Assembly (NCBI RefSeq): GCF_001598435.1
Contig: NZ_BCYY01000002.1
Location: 471,634-535,633, forward strand
Direction of reading: 5' to 3'
Source of the DNA: Sphingomonas pituitosa NBRC 102491
GTDB lineage: Bacteria; Pseudomonadota; Alphaproteobacteria; Sphingomonadales; Sphingomonadaceae
Length of the DNA stretch: 64,000 nt
A model generated the notes under the pieces. That model made no database searches, was not told where the DNA came from, and saw nothing but the letters and a program-made list of their open reading frames with translations. A program made the position numbers and the translations under genes. Of this stretch, positions 26,318-35,910 are shown in pieces (positions within the stretch are counted from its first letter, which is position 1; each line of letters begins with the position of its first letter).

Positions 26318-28999
26318 ATGTTCAGCAAAGCAACCCACCTGATGGCATCGGCTGCAGCATTCGCGCTCGCGCTGCCGCTCATCCCCGCCTTCGCCCGCGG
26401 GCAGGACAGCGCGGCCTCGGCGGCGAACGATCAGACGGATCCCGCCATCGCACGGGCGCGGGCGCTCGTCGCCAGCATGACGCTCGAAGAGAAGCTTCCG
26501 CAGCTGCTCAACGTCGCTCCGGCGATTCCGCGCCTCGCCATCCCCGCCTACAATTGGTGGACGGAGTCGCTGCACGGCGCGCTGGGCCCGCTTCCCGCCA
26601 CCAACTTCCCGGAGCCGATTGCGCTCGCCGCCAGCTTCGACGCGCCGCTGGTCCATGACGTCGCGGGCGCGATCAGCCGGGAGGTTCGCGGGCTGCACAC
26701 GCTGGCGCGGCAGACCGGGCGCACTGGCCGGATCGGCACCGGCCTCGACACCTGGTCGCCCAACATCAACATCTTCCGCGATCCGCGCTGGGGGCGCGGC
26801 CAGGAAACCTATGGCGAGGATCCCTTCCTCGCCGCCACGCTGGGCTCGGCGTTCATCCGCGGCATGCAGGGCCCCGATCCGGAGCGCCCGCAGGTCATCG
26901 CCACGCCCAAGCACTTCGCGGTGCATAGCGGCCCCGAATCCACCCGGCACGCAGCGAACGTGTTCATCTCGGCGCACGATCTGGAGGACACCTACCTCCC
27001 CGCCTTCCGTGCCGCCATCGTCGATGCGCGCGCGGGTTCGATCATGTGCGCCTATAATCGCATCGACGGGCAACCCGCCTGCGCGAGCGACCTGCTGCTG
27101 AAGGAGCATCTGCGCGGCGCCTGGGGCTTCCGCGGCTATGTCGTTTCCGATTGCGACGCGGTCAAGGACATCGCCGACAACCACAAATACGCGCCTGATG
27201 CCGCCGCCGCGGTCGCCGCGGCGATGCGCACCGGCGTCGACAACGAATGCAACGGCAGCACGCTGTCGGATACCGCCGGCCTGGAGAACCGCTATCGGGA
27301 GGCGCTGGCCCGCGGGCTGATCACCGAAGCCGATGTCGATACCAGCCTCGTCCGCCTGTTCACCGCGCGCTATCGCAACGGGGACCTGGCCGGCCTCAGC
27401 GACGCACCGCCCGCCGTTCCGCCGAGTGCCGTCGGCGCGCCGGAGCATCGCCGGCTGGCGCTCGCGGCGGCGGCGAAGACCATGGTCCTCCTGAAGAACG
27501 AAGGCGTGCTGCCGCTGAAGCCAGGCGTTCGCGTGGCCGTCATCGGGCCGCTGGGCGATGCCACCCGCGTCCTTCGCGGCAACTATTCCTCGCCGCTCTC
27601 CGGCCCGCCGGTTTCGGTGCTGGAGGGACTGCGCTCGACGCTGGGCAGCCGCAACGTCACCCTCGTCCCCTTCGGCGAATCGGTAACCGACGGTGACCGC
27701 GTGCCGACCTCGGCACTGACGACGCCAGACGGGAAGCCCGGCGTGCTCGCCCGCTACTATAACCCCGTCACGCCCCTTCCCGCGCGCTTCGCCCCCGGCA
27801 CCCGCGAGAAGCTGGTCGAAAGCGTCGTCTACCAGCGCGATCCCGTCGTCACGCGGACCGAGCCGGACGTCGGCGATCGCAACCTCGACCTCGCGACCGT
27901 GGCGGACGTACACCGGACCGTGTGGACCGGCTTCCTCACGCCCCCCGAAACCGGCACCTATCGCGTGGGTCTCGCCGGCGCCGGTGGAACGCTGACGCTC
28001 GACGGCCGCACGATCTCCGATCGGCGCAAGGCTCGCTGGAACGACCTGCCCGGCATGACGACGCTGACGCTGTCGGCGGGGCGCCGCTATGCCATTCGCG
28101 TGGAAGGCGCCGGCGTGGACCTGGTCTGGAAGCGCGTCTCGCCCACGCCCGCTGCCGAACTGAAGCGCGCCGCCGCATCCGCCGACGTCCTCGTCGCCGT
28201 GGTCGGCCTCACCTCCGACCTCGAAGCCGAGGAAACCGGCGTGAAGGTCGAGGGCTTCGAGGGCGGCGACAAGACGACGCTCGACATCCCCGCCGATCAG
28301 CGCGCGCTGCTCGAACAGGCGCGCGCCACCGGCAAGCCCGTCGTGGTCGTCGCGATGAACGGCAGCCCGATCAACCTCGCCTGGGCGAAGGACAACGCCG
28401 CGGCGATCCTGGAGGCCTGGTATCCGGGCGAGATGGGCGGACAGGCGGTGGCCGATATCCTGTCGGGCCGCACCAACCCCTCGGGTCGCCTGCCGCTCAC
28501 CTTCTATCGCAGCACCGACGATCTGCCGGCGTTCGGCGACTATGCGATGCTGGGTCGCACCTATCGCTACTTCAGCGGCACCCCGGTCTATCCGTTCGGG
28601 CACGGGCTCAGCTACACCCGCTTCGACTATGCGCCGCTCAAGCTCGCGCCGGAACGGGGCGGCGCGGAGAAGGGGCTGCGGGTGCGCACGACCGTGACCA
28701 ACAGCGGCGCGCGAGCCGGCGACGACGTCGCGCAGCTGTATCTTTCCTTCCCCGATGTGCCCGGCGTCCCGCGCGTCGCGCTTCGCGGCTTCCAGCGCGT
28801 GTCGCTCAAGCCCGGCGAGAAGCAGGAGCTGGTGTTCGAGCTTTCCCCCCGCGACCTCAGCAGCGTTTCGCCCGAGGGCCGGCGCCGCGTCGCAAAGGGT
28901 GCCTATCGCGTCTTTGTTGGCTCCGGGCAGCCGGGCACCGGAGCAGCGGGCCAGACCGCCGGCTTCACGGCCGATCAATCACCCGATCTGCCCAAATGA
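26318..28999 (+). CDS. GH3 beta-glucosidase / beta-xylosidase with PA14 insert, secreted
   Basis: 893 residues from the ATG at 26318 (GGAG nine bases upstream). Signal peptide about 1-29 (FALALPLIPAFARGQD). The GH3 barrel has TWSPNINIFRDPRWGRGQETYGEDP, KHFAVHSGPE, and the nucleophile Asp278 in VVSDCDAV. The second domain starts near 395 (TMVLLKNEGVLPL). A PA14-like insert lies about 475-605 (RTVWTGFLTPPETGTYRVGL), as in some aryl-glucosidases and xylosidases where it shapes substrate access. The fibronectin-III-like C-terminus has FGHGLSYTRFDY. The sequence style (WWTESLHG, SDCDAV) is closer to the xylosidase/arabinosidase branch. Co-directional with the esterase, 80 bases apart. Confidence 0.92.
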   Translation: MFSKATHLMASAAAFALALPLIPAFARGQDSAASAANDQTDPAIARARALVASMTLEEKLPQLLNVAPAIPRLAIPAYNWWTESLHGALGPLPATNFPEPIALAASFDAPLVHDVAGAISREVRGLHTLARQTGRTGRIGTGLDTWSPNINIFRDPRWGRGQETYGEDPFLAATLGSAFIRGMQGPDPERPQVIATPKHFAVHSGPESTRHAANVFISAHDLEDTYLPAFRAAIVDARAGSIMCAYNRIDGQPACASDLLLKEHLRGAWGFRGYVVSDCDAVKDIADNHKYAPDAAAAVAAAMRTGVDNECNGSTLSDTAGLENRYREALARGLITEADVDTSLVRLFTARYRNGDLAGLSDAPPAVPPSAVGAPEHRRLALAAAAKTMVLLKNEGVLPLKPGVRVAVIGPLGDATRVLRGNYSSPLSGPPVSVLEGLRSTLGSRNVTLVPFGESVTDGDRVPTSALTTPDGKPGVLARYYNPVTPLPARFAPGTREKLVESVVYQRDPVVTRTEPDVGDRNLDLATVADVHRTVWTGFLTPPETGTYRVGLAGAGGTLTLDGRTISDRRKARWNDLPGMTTLTLSAGRRYAIRVEGAGVDLVWKRVSPTPAAELKRAAASADVLVAVVGLTSDLEAEETGVKVEGFEGGDKTTLDIPADQRALLEQARATGKPVVVVAMNGSPINLAWAKDNAAAILEAWYPGEMGGQAVADILSGRTNPSGRLPLTFYRSTDDLPAFGDYAMLGRTYRYFSGTPVYPFGHGLSYTRFDYAPLKLAPERGGAEKGLRVRTTVTNSGARAGDDVAQLYLSFPDVPGVPRVALRGFQRVSLKPGEKQELVFELSPRDLSSVSPEGRRRVAKGAYRVFVGSGQPGTGAAGQTAGFTADQSPDLPK

Positions 29000-29177
29000 A
29001 ACTCGTGCCCTCGACCACCTCCGCAACCAAGGCCTGCAGCAGCTATCTGCATTTCAGCAGAGTTGACGGAGTTTGCACCTAACCGTCCACAGCGTTTCGC
29101 GGCCTATTACCGGGCTCTGCAAAGTGCCATCCGGTGATTCTATCTTCCATTTATTAACAGCAACCTCAGCGAGATCA

Positions 29178-29215
29178 TTGCCAAGTTCAAAAACCCGAAT
29201 ATGGTAGCGCTCACA
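29178..29215 (+). promoter_or_regulatory. GH9 promoter with LacI-type operator
   Basis: -35 TTGCCA (29178-29183), 16 bases, -10 TATGGT (29200-29205). The palindrome TGGTAGCGCTCACA (29202-29215) overlaps the -10 at the same offset as in the TBDR promoter at 19623-19660. The rest of the 240-base gap (29000-29177) shows no gene. Confidence 0.6.
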
Positions 29216-29239
29216 TAACAATGAATTAGGGGAGAGCCG

Positions 29240-31756
29240 ATGCCGACGCATCGAAAGGCCTTGGTGCTTGCCATGCTTCTGTCGTCCGCCGTTCCGGCAG
29301 CGGCGCAGACGACCCTGCGCCTCGACAGGTCGGACTATTTCGAGGCGCCGGGCGTGAACTGGCTCGTATTCTCGAACGTCAACGAGGGGCTGTTCGCCGA
29401 CGCCAAGATCAGCGGCGTCGAACTGATCCAGCAGGGCATCCGCACCGCGACCAACGGCGACGTTCGCCTCGCCGCCACGCCGGGCCAGTGGGACCCCGCC
29501 GCCGCCTTCGTCTCCCGCCGGGTCGACAAGGTCGCGGGGGTGATCGAGGCGGTGATGAAATACCCGGACTTCCAGTACACCGTGCGCGCGGAGCGGCGCG
29601 GGGCGAGCATCGTGCTGTCGGTATCGCTGGACTCGCCGCTCCCCGCTTCGCAGGTCGGCAAGGCCGGCCTGAACCTGGAATTCGTGCCCTCCGCCTATTT
29701 CCACCACAGCTACACCGTGGATGGCGCCGCGGCGCTGTTCCCACGATACCCCGCCGACGCGATGGCGCTGACGCCCGAGCGGAACGCGGCGAGCGGCCGC
29801 AGCGACGGCCCCGGCGCGGAGCCGCTGCCGTTCGCGAGCGGCACCGCGCTGGTGCTCGCGCCGGAAGATCCGGCCCGGCGCGTGGCGATCCGCACCCGCG
29901 AAGGCGCGCTGGCGCTGTTCGACGGGCGCAACCAGGCGCAGAATGGCTGGTTCGTCGTGCGCCAGCTGCTGCCCGCCGGCCGAACCGGGCGGGTGATCGA
30001 ATGGACGCTGGATGCGAACAGCGTCCGGGGCTGGCTCCGGCCGCCGGTGATCGGGCATTCGCAAGTCGGCTACACGCCGGCGAGCCCCAAGATCGCGACG
30101 ATCGAACTCGACCGCGACGACAGCCGCAAGCTGCAGCCGCGCTTGCTCAAGCTGGATGCCACCGGCCGGTTCGTGCCCGTCGGCACCGCCCCCGCGCGCG
30201 AATGGGGCCGCTATCTCCGCTACCGCTACCTCCAGCTCGACTTCACAACGGTCACCACGCCCGGCACCTATGCCATCGAGGTCGCCGGAACCCGCACGGC
30301 GCCCTTCCCCATCCGACCGGGCGTCCTGCAGAACCTCTGGAACCTGACCAACGACGTCTACCTGCCGATCGCCATGGACCATGTTCTGGTGAACGAGGCC
30401 TATCGGGTGTGGCACGGCGATCCGCACCGCGACGATGCCCGCCAGGCGCCGCTCAACCACGAGCATATCGACCTGTACCGGCAGGGCCCGACGACGGACA
30501 CGCCGTTCAAGCCCGGCGAGCATATCCCCGGCCTGGCGGTCGGCGGCTGGCTGGATGCCGGCGACTTCGATATCCGCACGCAGACCCAGTATCAGGTCAT
30601 CCGCCAGCTGGTGGATGCGTGGGAAAGCTTCGGGATCGACCGCGACACGGTCTCGGTCGACTGGGACGCGCGGCGGGTCGAAATGCATGTGCCGGACGGC
30701 ACGCCCGATATCCTGCAGCAGATCCGGCACGGCAGCCTGCAGCTGCTCGCCCAGCAGGATGCCGTCGGCCATGCGATCCACGGCATCGTGGAGCCCGATG
30801 TCGGCCAATATACCCATCTCGGCGACGCCGCGAGCAAGACGGACGGGCTGGTCTACGACCCGAAACTCAAGCCGTTCGAGCGCGCGTACGACGCGCGGGG
30901 CGGCCGCAGCGGTACGCCGGACGATCGCTGGGCCTTCACCAGCAAGGCGTCCGCGCTGGAGTATGGCTCGGCCGCCGCGCTCGCCGCGACCTACCGCGCC
31001 TGGAAGGATCGCGACGCCGCCTTTGCCAGGCGATGCCTGGCGATGGCCCAGAAGATCTGGGCGGACGAGCACAGCCACGCGCCCGACCTGTTCCAGCACG
31101 GCAACACCACGGGCGGGCCGATCGAGGTCGAGGAGTTCACGGCGGCGGTGGAGTTGCTCGCCGCCACTGGCGACAAGCGCTACGCCGAGCGCGTGCAGGC
31201 GCTGACCCCGGCGATGCTGCGCGGCTTCGCGTTCACCGCCACCACGATGGCCAAGGCGCTGCCGTTCATGCCGGCCACGTATCGCGCTACCCTGGAACCG
31301 GCGGTCCGCGAATGGGCGGCAAAGGCGCAGGCCATGATGAAGGAGAACCCGTTCGGGGTGCCCATCACCGCAGGCGGGTGGGCCGGCAGCGGGGCGGTGC
31401 TGAACTTCGGCCTGACCGGGTATGCGTTGCACCGCGCCTTTCCCGACCTGGTGGACACGTCCCCGGTCACGCGCGCGCTCGATTTCCTGCACGGCCATCA
31501 TCCGGCATCCGATCGATCGCTGGTCTCCGGCGTCGGCGCGCTGTCCAAGGAAGTCGCCTATGGCAGCAACCGCGCCGATTTCTCGTTCATCCCGGGCGGT
31601 GTGGTGCCCGGCGTGCTGCTGCTGAAGCCGGACTATCCCGAGAACCGCGACGACTGGCCGTTCTTCTGGGGCGAGAACGAATATGTGGTGCCGGAAGGCG
31701 CCATGTACCTCGCGCTGGCGAACGCAGGCGCCCGGCTGGCGGAGCCCATGCACTAG
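29240..31756 (+). CDS. GH9 family endoglucanase-like glycosidase, secreted
   Basis: 838 residues (GGGGAGAG before the ATG). Signal peptide about 1-23 (VLAMLLSSAVPAAAQT). A long N-terminal beta region (about 25-260) leads into an Ig-like cellulase N-terminal domain (VIGHSQVGYTPASPKIATIEL, about 270-370). The (alpha/alpha)6 GH9 domain follows: GGWLDAGDFD with Asp439 and Asp442 (base pair), LHGHHPASDRSLVSG, and the acid region WGENEYVVPEG with Glu814. GH9 enzymes cleave beta-1,4 glucans; several from glycan loci act on xyloglucan or release cello-units. The extra N-terminal domain is longer than usual and unassigned. It has its own LacI-type promoter. Confidence 0.87.
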   Translation: MPTHRKALVLAMLLSSAVPAAAQTTLRLDRSDYFEAPGVNWLVFSNVNEGLFADAKISGVELIQQGIRTATNGDVRLAATPGQWDPAAAFVSRRVDKVAGVIEAVMKYPDFQYTVRAERRGASIVLSVSLDSPLPASQVGKAGLNLEFVPSAYFHHSYTVDGAAALFPRYPADAMALTPERNAASGRSDGPGAEPLPFASGTALVLAPEDPARRVAIRTREGALALFDGRNQAQNGWFVVRQLLPAGRTGRVIEWTLDANSVRGWLRPPVIGHSQVGYTPASPKIATIELDRDDSRKLQPRLLKLDATGRFVPVGTAPAREWGRYLRYRYLQLDFTTVTTPGTYAIEVAGTRTAPFPIRPGVLQNLWNLTNDVYLPIAMDHVLVNEAYRVWHGDPHRDDARQAPLNHEHIDLYRQGPTTDTPFKPGEHIPGLAVGGWLDAGDFDIRTQTQYQVIRQLVDAWESFGIDRDTVSVDWDARRVEMHVPDGTPDILQQIRHGSLQLLAQQDAVGHAIHGIVEPDVGQYTHLGDAASKTDGLVYDPKLKPFERAYDARGGRSGTPDDRWAFTSKASALEYGSAAALAATYRAWKDRDAAFARRCLAMAQKIWADEHSHAPDLFQHGNTTGGPIEVEEFTAAVELLAATGDKRYAERVQALTPAMLRGFAFTATTMAKALPFMPATYRATLEPAVREWAAKAQAMMKENPFGVPITAGGWAGSGAVLNFGLTGYALHRAFPDLVDTSPVTRALDFLHGHHPASDRSLVSGVGALSKEVAYGSNRADFSFIPGGVVPGVLLLKPDYPENRDDWPFFWGENEYVVPEGAMYLALANAGARLAEPMH

Positions 31757-31810
31757 GGGGCAAACGCCCTTCGCACGACAGGCCAAGAATCCAACAACAG
31801 GAGAGGGTAC

Positions 31811-32782
31811 ATGACAGGACCAGAAAAGTTGCAGGCAAGCCGCGGACGGCGCACCTCGCTCCGGCGGCGCGCCATCCTGATCGGCGCGGCGTTCGCGTGC
31901 GCGTGGACGGTTCCGGCCCAGGCGCAGCAAGACAAGATGCAGCCGATCGCAACACCCGCGCAGCCGACCGCCATCGAACTCGGGACCGGCCCGCTGCCCG
32001 GCGGGACCAATCCCGAATCCTGGCACAGCCAATATGGCAGCGTCTTCGCCCGCAACGTGGTGGTCGCGACGCTGACGCCGTTTCTTCCCGATCCCGCGAA
32101 GGCGACCGGCGCCGCGGTCGTGGTCGCCCCCGGCGGCGGCTTCCGCACCCTGTCGATGCAGAACGAGGGCTGGGACGTCGCCAAGGCGCTTGCCGCGCGG
32201 GGCGTTGCCGCCTTCGTGCTCAAATATCGCCTGAACCAGACGCCGGCGAAAATGGGTGCCTTCGAACGATCGATGGCGGAGATGTTCTCCACCACTGCCG
32301 CACGCCCGCCCCGCCCCGATCCCGACCAGATGATGGCCGGCCTGGCCCCGCAGATCGCCGATTCACGCGCGGCGTTCGCGCTGATCCGACGGCGGGCGGC
32401 CGAATGGCACGTCGATCCCAACAAGGTCGGCATGGTCGGCTTCTCCGCCGGGGCGATGCTCACCATGGCGACCGCGCTCGCCGGGCAGGACGCGAAGCCC
32501 GCGTTCATCGGCGACATCTACGGCCCGCTCGCCAGCGTCACCGTTCCCGCCGACGCCCCGCCGCTCTTCGTTGCGCTGGCCGCCGACGACCCCTTCTTCG
32601 GCAGCGGCGGGTTCGGCCTGATCGATTCGTGGAAGGCGGCCAAGAAGCCCGTGGAATTCCACCTCTATGAGCAGGGCGGCCATGGCTTCGGCATGTACCC
32701 GAAGACGACGACCAGCACCGGCTGGTTCGATGCATTCGCAAGCTGGCTGACGATGCACGGATGGATGAAGCCGGCGAAGTGA
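31811..32782 (+). CDS. Alpha/beta hydrolase, probable secreted carbohydrate esterase
   Basis: 323 residues (AGGAGAGGG before the ATG). The N-terminus has a basic stretch (RGRRTSLRRRAILIG) then a hydrophobic run ending VPAQAQQ, giving a signal peptide of about 38 residues. Oxyanion-hole motif VVVAPGGGFR near 100, nucleophile Ser212 in MVGFSAGAM, acid in LAADDPFF, His in GGHGFGMY. The layout resembles BD-FAE / xylan esterase families that remove acetyl or feruloyl groups. It follows GH9 by 54 bases, likely the same transcript, and ends at a bidirectional hairpin. Confidence 0.85.
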   Translation: MTGPEKLQASRGRRTSLRRRAILIGAAFACAWTVPAQAQQDKMQPIATPAQPTAIELGTGPLPGGTNPESWHSQYGSVFARNVVVATLTPFLPDPAKATGAAVVVAPGGGFRTLSMQNEGWDVAKALAARGVAAFVLKYRLNQTPAKMGAFERSMAEMFSTTAARPPRPDPDQMMAGLAPQIADSRAAFALIRRRAAEWHVDPNKVGMVGFSAGAMLTMATALAGQDAKPAFIGDIYGPLASVTVPADAPPLFVALAADDPFFGSGGFGLIDSWKAAKKPVEFHLYEQGGHGFGMYPKTTTSTGWFDAFASWLTMHGWMKPAK

Positions 32783-32803
32783 GCCGAGCTCGTAGCTGAT
32801 CGA

Positions 32804-32834
32804 CGGGACCGGCAGCTTAGCCCTGCCGGTCCCG
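32804..32834. terminator. Bidirectional terminator between convergent genes
   Basis: A perfect 12-base-pair stem (CGGGACCGGCAG with CTGCCGGTCCCG, seven-base loop) fills the gap between the esterase stop at 32782 and the GH43 stop at 32840. It can serve both strands. Confidence 0.8.
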
Positions 32835-32839
32835 CTTCA

Positions 32840-34285
32840 TCACGGCCGCAGGAACCGCCATTTCCCCGCGTCGCTCGCGGGATCGAACGTCGTCAGTGCC
32901 GGCGTGCTTCGGCCGATCGCGACCAGTGCCTTGGGATGCTTCCCATCGTCCTGCGCCTTGGGCATGATCCGATAGGTGCCGTCGGTCAGCTGGTCGATCC
33001 GCCACAGCTGCTCGGGTGCGCCGGTGAAGACCGGCACCGCCTGCAGGCTGCCCTGCGGCCCCGTTGCAAGGGCACGCTCGGTCCCCGTGATCAGGATCTT
33101 GTAGTAGGGCGCTCCGAAGGCGCCGCCCGCGCCCTCCGCCGGCGTGACCGTCCATTGCTGGTGCGACCGGATCATATAGTCACCCAGGTCGACCTCTACC
33201 GCCCCCGCCGGCCAGCTCGCCCGGTTCTCCGCCAGCGTCTGGTTCGGGATTGGCCCCGTCGGATCGCCGGGGGAAGCAAAGAAACTGCGCCGCACGTCGA
33301 AGGGCATGCGGACGAAATCGACCGCGAGTTCCAGCGCGCCGCCGCTGCGCTCCGACTGGATTTCATAGGTGCCCGCCGGCACGTTTTCGCCGGTCACGGG
33401 CCAGCCGTCCCGCCACAGCAGCGGCAGGATGCCGAGCACGCTGCGCCCGCCGCGATCCAGGTCGGACTCATAGTGCATCGAGAATTTCTCGACGCTGTCG
33501 CCCAGGTCGAGCAGGCCGAAATGCCCCGGCCCATATTGCCGGCCGCGTCCGGCGACGACGAGCGTGCCGCCGCCCTTCAGCAACGGTATGCCCATCTTGT
33601 CGACGAACGGCCCGGTGGGGCTGCGCGAACGGCCGACGCGGATGTTGTACGAGGAGTTCGGCCCGTCGCAGCAGGTGCCGTGCGTGCCGAGCAGATAGTA
33701 CCAGCCGTCGCGGTGCATCAGCGCGGTGGCTTCCATGTCGATCGCGACGTCGACCGGCGTGTTCCCCGGCATCTTGTCGCCGGTCTTGGGATCCAGCTCG
33801 ATCATCCGGATATAGCCGTAATAGGTGCCGTAGCTAAGCCACAGCCGCCCCTCGGCGAAAAGGAAGGCAGGATCGATCGCGTCGGCAGGCTCCAGCCCAT
33901 TGGTGGAGACGACGGTGCCAACCTCATGATAGGCGAAATCGGGCGACTTGGGATCGAGCGAGCGGGTCCACATGACCTTCACGTCGCTGGCGTGGCCGCC
34001 GTTCATCCCGCCACCGCCCACGGCGTAGGCGACGTAATAGCGGTCGCCGATCTTGATCACGTCCGGCGCGACGCCGCCGCCGGGCCGCTCGCCGCCGCTG
34101 CGCCAGGTCCAGCCATCTTCCGAGACCAGACCGCCGCCGCGGGTGCCGAAGGTCCACCATCGGCCGTCCGAATAGGTGATGGTGGAAGGATCGTGGATGA
34201 AGGGCTCGCCCGCCAGCTGGGCGGATGCGACATGCGGTTGCGCGAGCAGGAACAGCGCGGCGAGCGGCAGGGCAGCGATCTTCAT
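32840..34285 (-). CDS. GH43 family glycosidase (arabinanase-like) with C-terminal trefoil-like region
   Basis: 481 residues from the ATG at 34285. Signal peptide about 1-22 (LALFLLAQPHVASAQ pattern). The propeller starts at EPFIHDPSTITYSDGRWWTFGT with Asp32 as probable base. Other blocks are ADAIDPAFLFAEGRLWLSYG (pKa modulator Asp) and VAIDMEATALMHRDGWYYLLG with the likely catalytic Glu; RGRQYGPGHFGLL carries the conserved His near the calcium site. This resembles endo-1,5-alpha-L-arabinanases. The last ~130 residues (QLWRIDQLTDGTYRI, KWRFLRP) look like a ricin-type beta-trefoil carbohydrate-binding domain. It is downstream of the 237-residue gene, eight bases apart. Confidence 0.87.
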   Translation of the reverse strand: MKIAALPLAALFLLAQPHVASAQLAGEPFIHDPSTITYSDGRWWTFGTRGGGLVSEDGWTWRSGGERPGGGVAPDVIKIGDRYYVAYAVGGGGMNGGHASDVKVMWTRSLDPKSPDFAYHEVGTVVSTNGLEPADAIDPAFLFAEGRLWLSYGTYYGYIRMIELDPKTGDKMPGNTPVDVAIDMEATALMHRDGWYYLLGTHGTCCDGPNSSYNIRVGRSRSPTGPFVDKMGIPLLKGGGTLVVAGRGRQYGPGHFGLLDLGDSVEKFSMHYESDLDRGGRSVLGILPLLWRDGWPVTGENVPAGTYEIQSERSGGALELAVDFVRMPFDVRRSFFASPGDPTGPIPNQTLAENRASWPAGAVEVDLGDYMIRSHQQWTVTPAEGAGGAFGAPYYKILITGTERALATGPQGSLQAVPVFTGAPEQLWRIDQLTDGTYRIMPKAQDDGKHPKALVAIGRSTPALTTFDPASDAGKWRFLRP

Positions 34286-34293
34286 GGCGTTCC

Positions 34294-35007
34294 TCACTTC
34301 ACGTCGATCTGGATGTCGCGGATCGGCTTGCCGTCGGCATCGACGAAGCGCGCGCAGAAATCGCTGAGGCCCGGGCCGTTGATCACTGCACCGCGCAGGA
34401 CGTTGCGGCCTTTCCGCAGCGTGATCGGTCGTGACAGCACATCGTCCATCACCATCCGACGATCGCCGTAGAGCCCGGCCACGTCGTTCCCGTTCAGCCA
34501 CCAGCGCGACGCCGAGTTGGACCCCAGCGCCAGTCGCACGCCCCGCATCTCGCGCGGTGCGTGGACCACCGTCACCGCCCAGAAGATCACGCCATAGGTC
34601 GGCTTGCCGAGCCCCTGTGCCAGATAGAAGAGCTTCATGTCGAACATGCTGGAATCAAGCGCATGCCAGCGCAGCCCTCCTTGTACGCTCTCCCCGTCCC
34701 GAGGCACTGCGTCGAAGCGGCCGGGAAAAGTGGCCGGCGCCAGGACGTCCCGAACATAGCTGGGCGTGAAGCCGGCATTGGTGCGGTTGGGCTTCACAAC
34801 CGGCTCCAGCAGCAGCCAGCGACGCAGAAAGCCATCGCCATCCGGCGCGGTCGCCGCTGCGGATACCGGCATGAAATATGGGGCCAGGCCGGTGGGCGGC
34901 GGCAGCTTCTCCTCCACCATGCCGGCCGTCTGCGCAGGAAGCGCCGCAGGGGCCAGCAAGGTGAGTGCGATCGCGCAGCCAAAGGCTGCGGAAGGGGGCA
35001 TGCCCAT
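34294..35007 (-). CDS. Secreted beta-sandwich protein of unknown function
   Basis: 237 residues. Signal peptide about 1-26 (IALTLLAPAALPAQT). The body contains WWLNGNDVAGLYGDRRMVMDD and LRKGRNVLRGAVINGPG, the pattern of a galactose-binding-like jelly roll as in accessory domains of GH2 and esterases; no catalytic motif is visible. I do not recognise a named family. It heads the operon with GH43 and its upstream region carries a LacI-type palindrome, so it likely assists binding or hydrolysis of the same polysaccharide. Confidence 0.75.
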   Translation of the reverse strand: MGMPPSAAFGCAIALTLLAPAALPAQTAGMVEEKLPPPTGLAPYFMPVSAAATAPDGDGFLRRWLLLEPVVKPNRTNAGFTPSYVRDVLAPATFPGRFDAVPRDGESVQGGLRWHALDSSMFDMKLFYLAQGLGKPTYGVIFWAVTVVHAPREMRGVRLALGSNSASRWWLNGNDVAGLYGDRRMVMDDVLSRPITLRKGRNVLRGAVINGPGLSDFCARFVDADGKPIRDIQIDVK

Positions 35008-35048
35008 TGCCGGTGTCTCCTCTCCCGACGACTCGCCATGGTCGCCAT

Positions 35049-35095
35049 TGTTATCGGTAACAGCATGGCTATGCGGCGTGACGGTGCGCCGTCAA
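35049..35095 (-). promoter_or_regulatory. LacI-type operator and promoter of the GH43 operon
   Basis: TGTTATCGGTAACA (35049-35062) is a near-perfect palindrome matching those at 19647 and 29202. On the minus strand a -35 TTGACG (35095-35090) lies 18 bases before a weak -10 TAGCCA (35071-35066), placing the operator near the transcription start. Bases 35096-35299 hold nothing I recognise. Confidence 0.5.
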
Positions 35096-35299
35096 CTGTG
35101 AAACGTCGGCGGATCTCACGGCCTGAGCGCGCGCATGTTTTGGCTTTGTATATTCGCTATTTAGGCAAGGGATAAAGGATGATCTGGATCACTGCGCCAT
35201 CTGATTTTCTCCGACCAGTTTGCGGCTGTTGCATCGCGCACCGGGTACCCGGAACAGGACCCGCCATGGGGGCGTGACGCCGCGGCAGCGTTCGTCGCC

Positions 35300-35457
35300 T
35301 GGTCGGTTCGGCTACCAGCGGCTGGCATGAACCGTCAGAAGCTGTACCAACCGTATCGCGAGGAACGACTGACGGCAGGCAAGCGTGGCGGGCGCAACCG
35401 CGCGCCGGGCACGCCGGCACCAATGGCGATCCCGCAGAGGCCCAACCAACGCTGGCT
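35300..35457 (+). pseudogene. IS3-family transposase (OrfB) fragment
   Basis: RFGYQRLA in one frame, then MNRQKLYQPYREERLTAG, KRGGRNRAPGTPAPM and AIPQRPNQRW in another, match the N-terminal part of IS3-family OrfB. In intact elements this is followed by SLDFVSD and the DDE core. Here there is an internal deletion and frameshift near 35328, and homology stops abruptly at NQRW, so only a scar remains. From 35461 the plus strand reads MATGLRRLADDSAALSERV, an unidentified helical scrap. Confidence 0.7.
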
Positions 35458-35571
35458 TCCAGGTCCTGTTGCCAAGTTTAGGCAACCACCGGCGGATGGC
35501 CACGGGATTGAGGAGGCTGGCGGACGACAGCGCGGCCTTGTCGGAGCGGGTGGCGATGCTGCAAGGCCTGC

Positions 35572-35860
35572 TCATGCCCCGTATCGCGGCGGAATGTGCG
35601 GTGCGTCGGGCAAGCGCTGCGCGATCCACGACACGATGTCTTCGATGACGGCTTCCCTGCCGATATCGGATAGAAGATCGTGATACGCCCCCTCGTCAGA
35701 GTCTCAGCGCTTTATCCCGGGTTCCCGTTGCCTCGTAAATTGCTGGCTGCCGCGGAACCGCGTCGCTTGGTCGGCGGTGCCGTGCAGGATGAGGACCGGA
35801 GTCGTCACCTGTGAGAAGTCGCGGCCCAGTCGCTCCCCCGCGCGGATCAGCGCCGCCACG
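35572..35860 (-). pseudogene. Alpha/beta hydrolase (monoacylglycerol-lipase-like) C-terminal remnant
   Basis: The minus strand reads AGERLGRDFSQVTTPVLILH, then GTADQATRFRGSQQ (acid loop of an alpha/beta hydrolase). It continues in a second frame as YEATGTRDKALRL, and back in the first as EGAYHDLLSDIGREAVIEDI and WIAQRLP before the stop at 35572. EGAYHDLL is the catalytic-His block of monoglyceride-lipase-like S33 proteins. Two frameshifts and loss of the nucleophile half show the gene is dead. Confidence 0.75.
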
Positions 35861-35910
35861 GTTATGGCTGGCCACGAACTGCTCGGCCACCCACTGGTAC
35901 TGACGCGATG

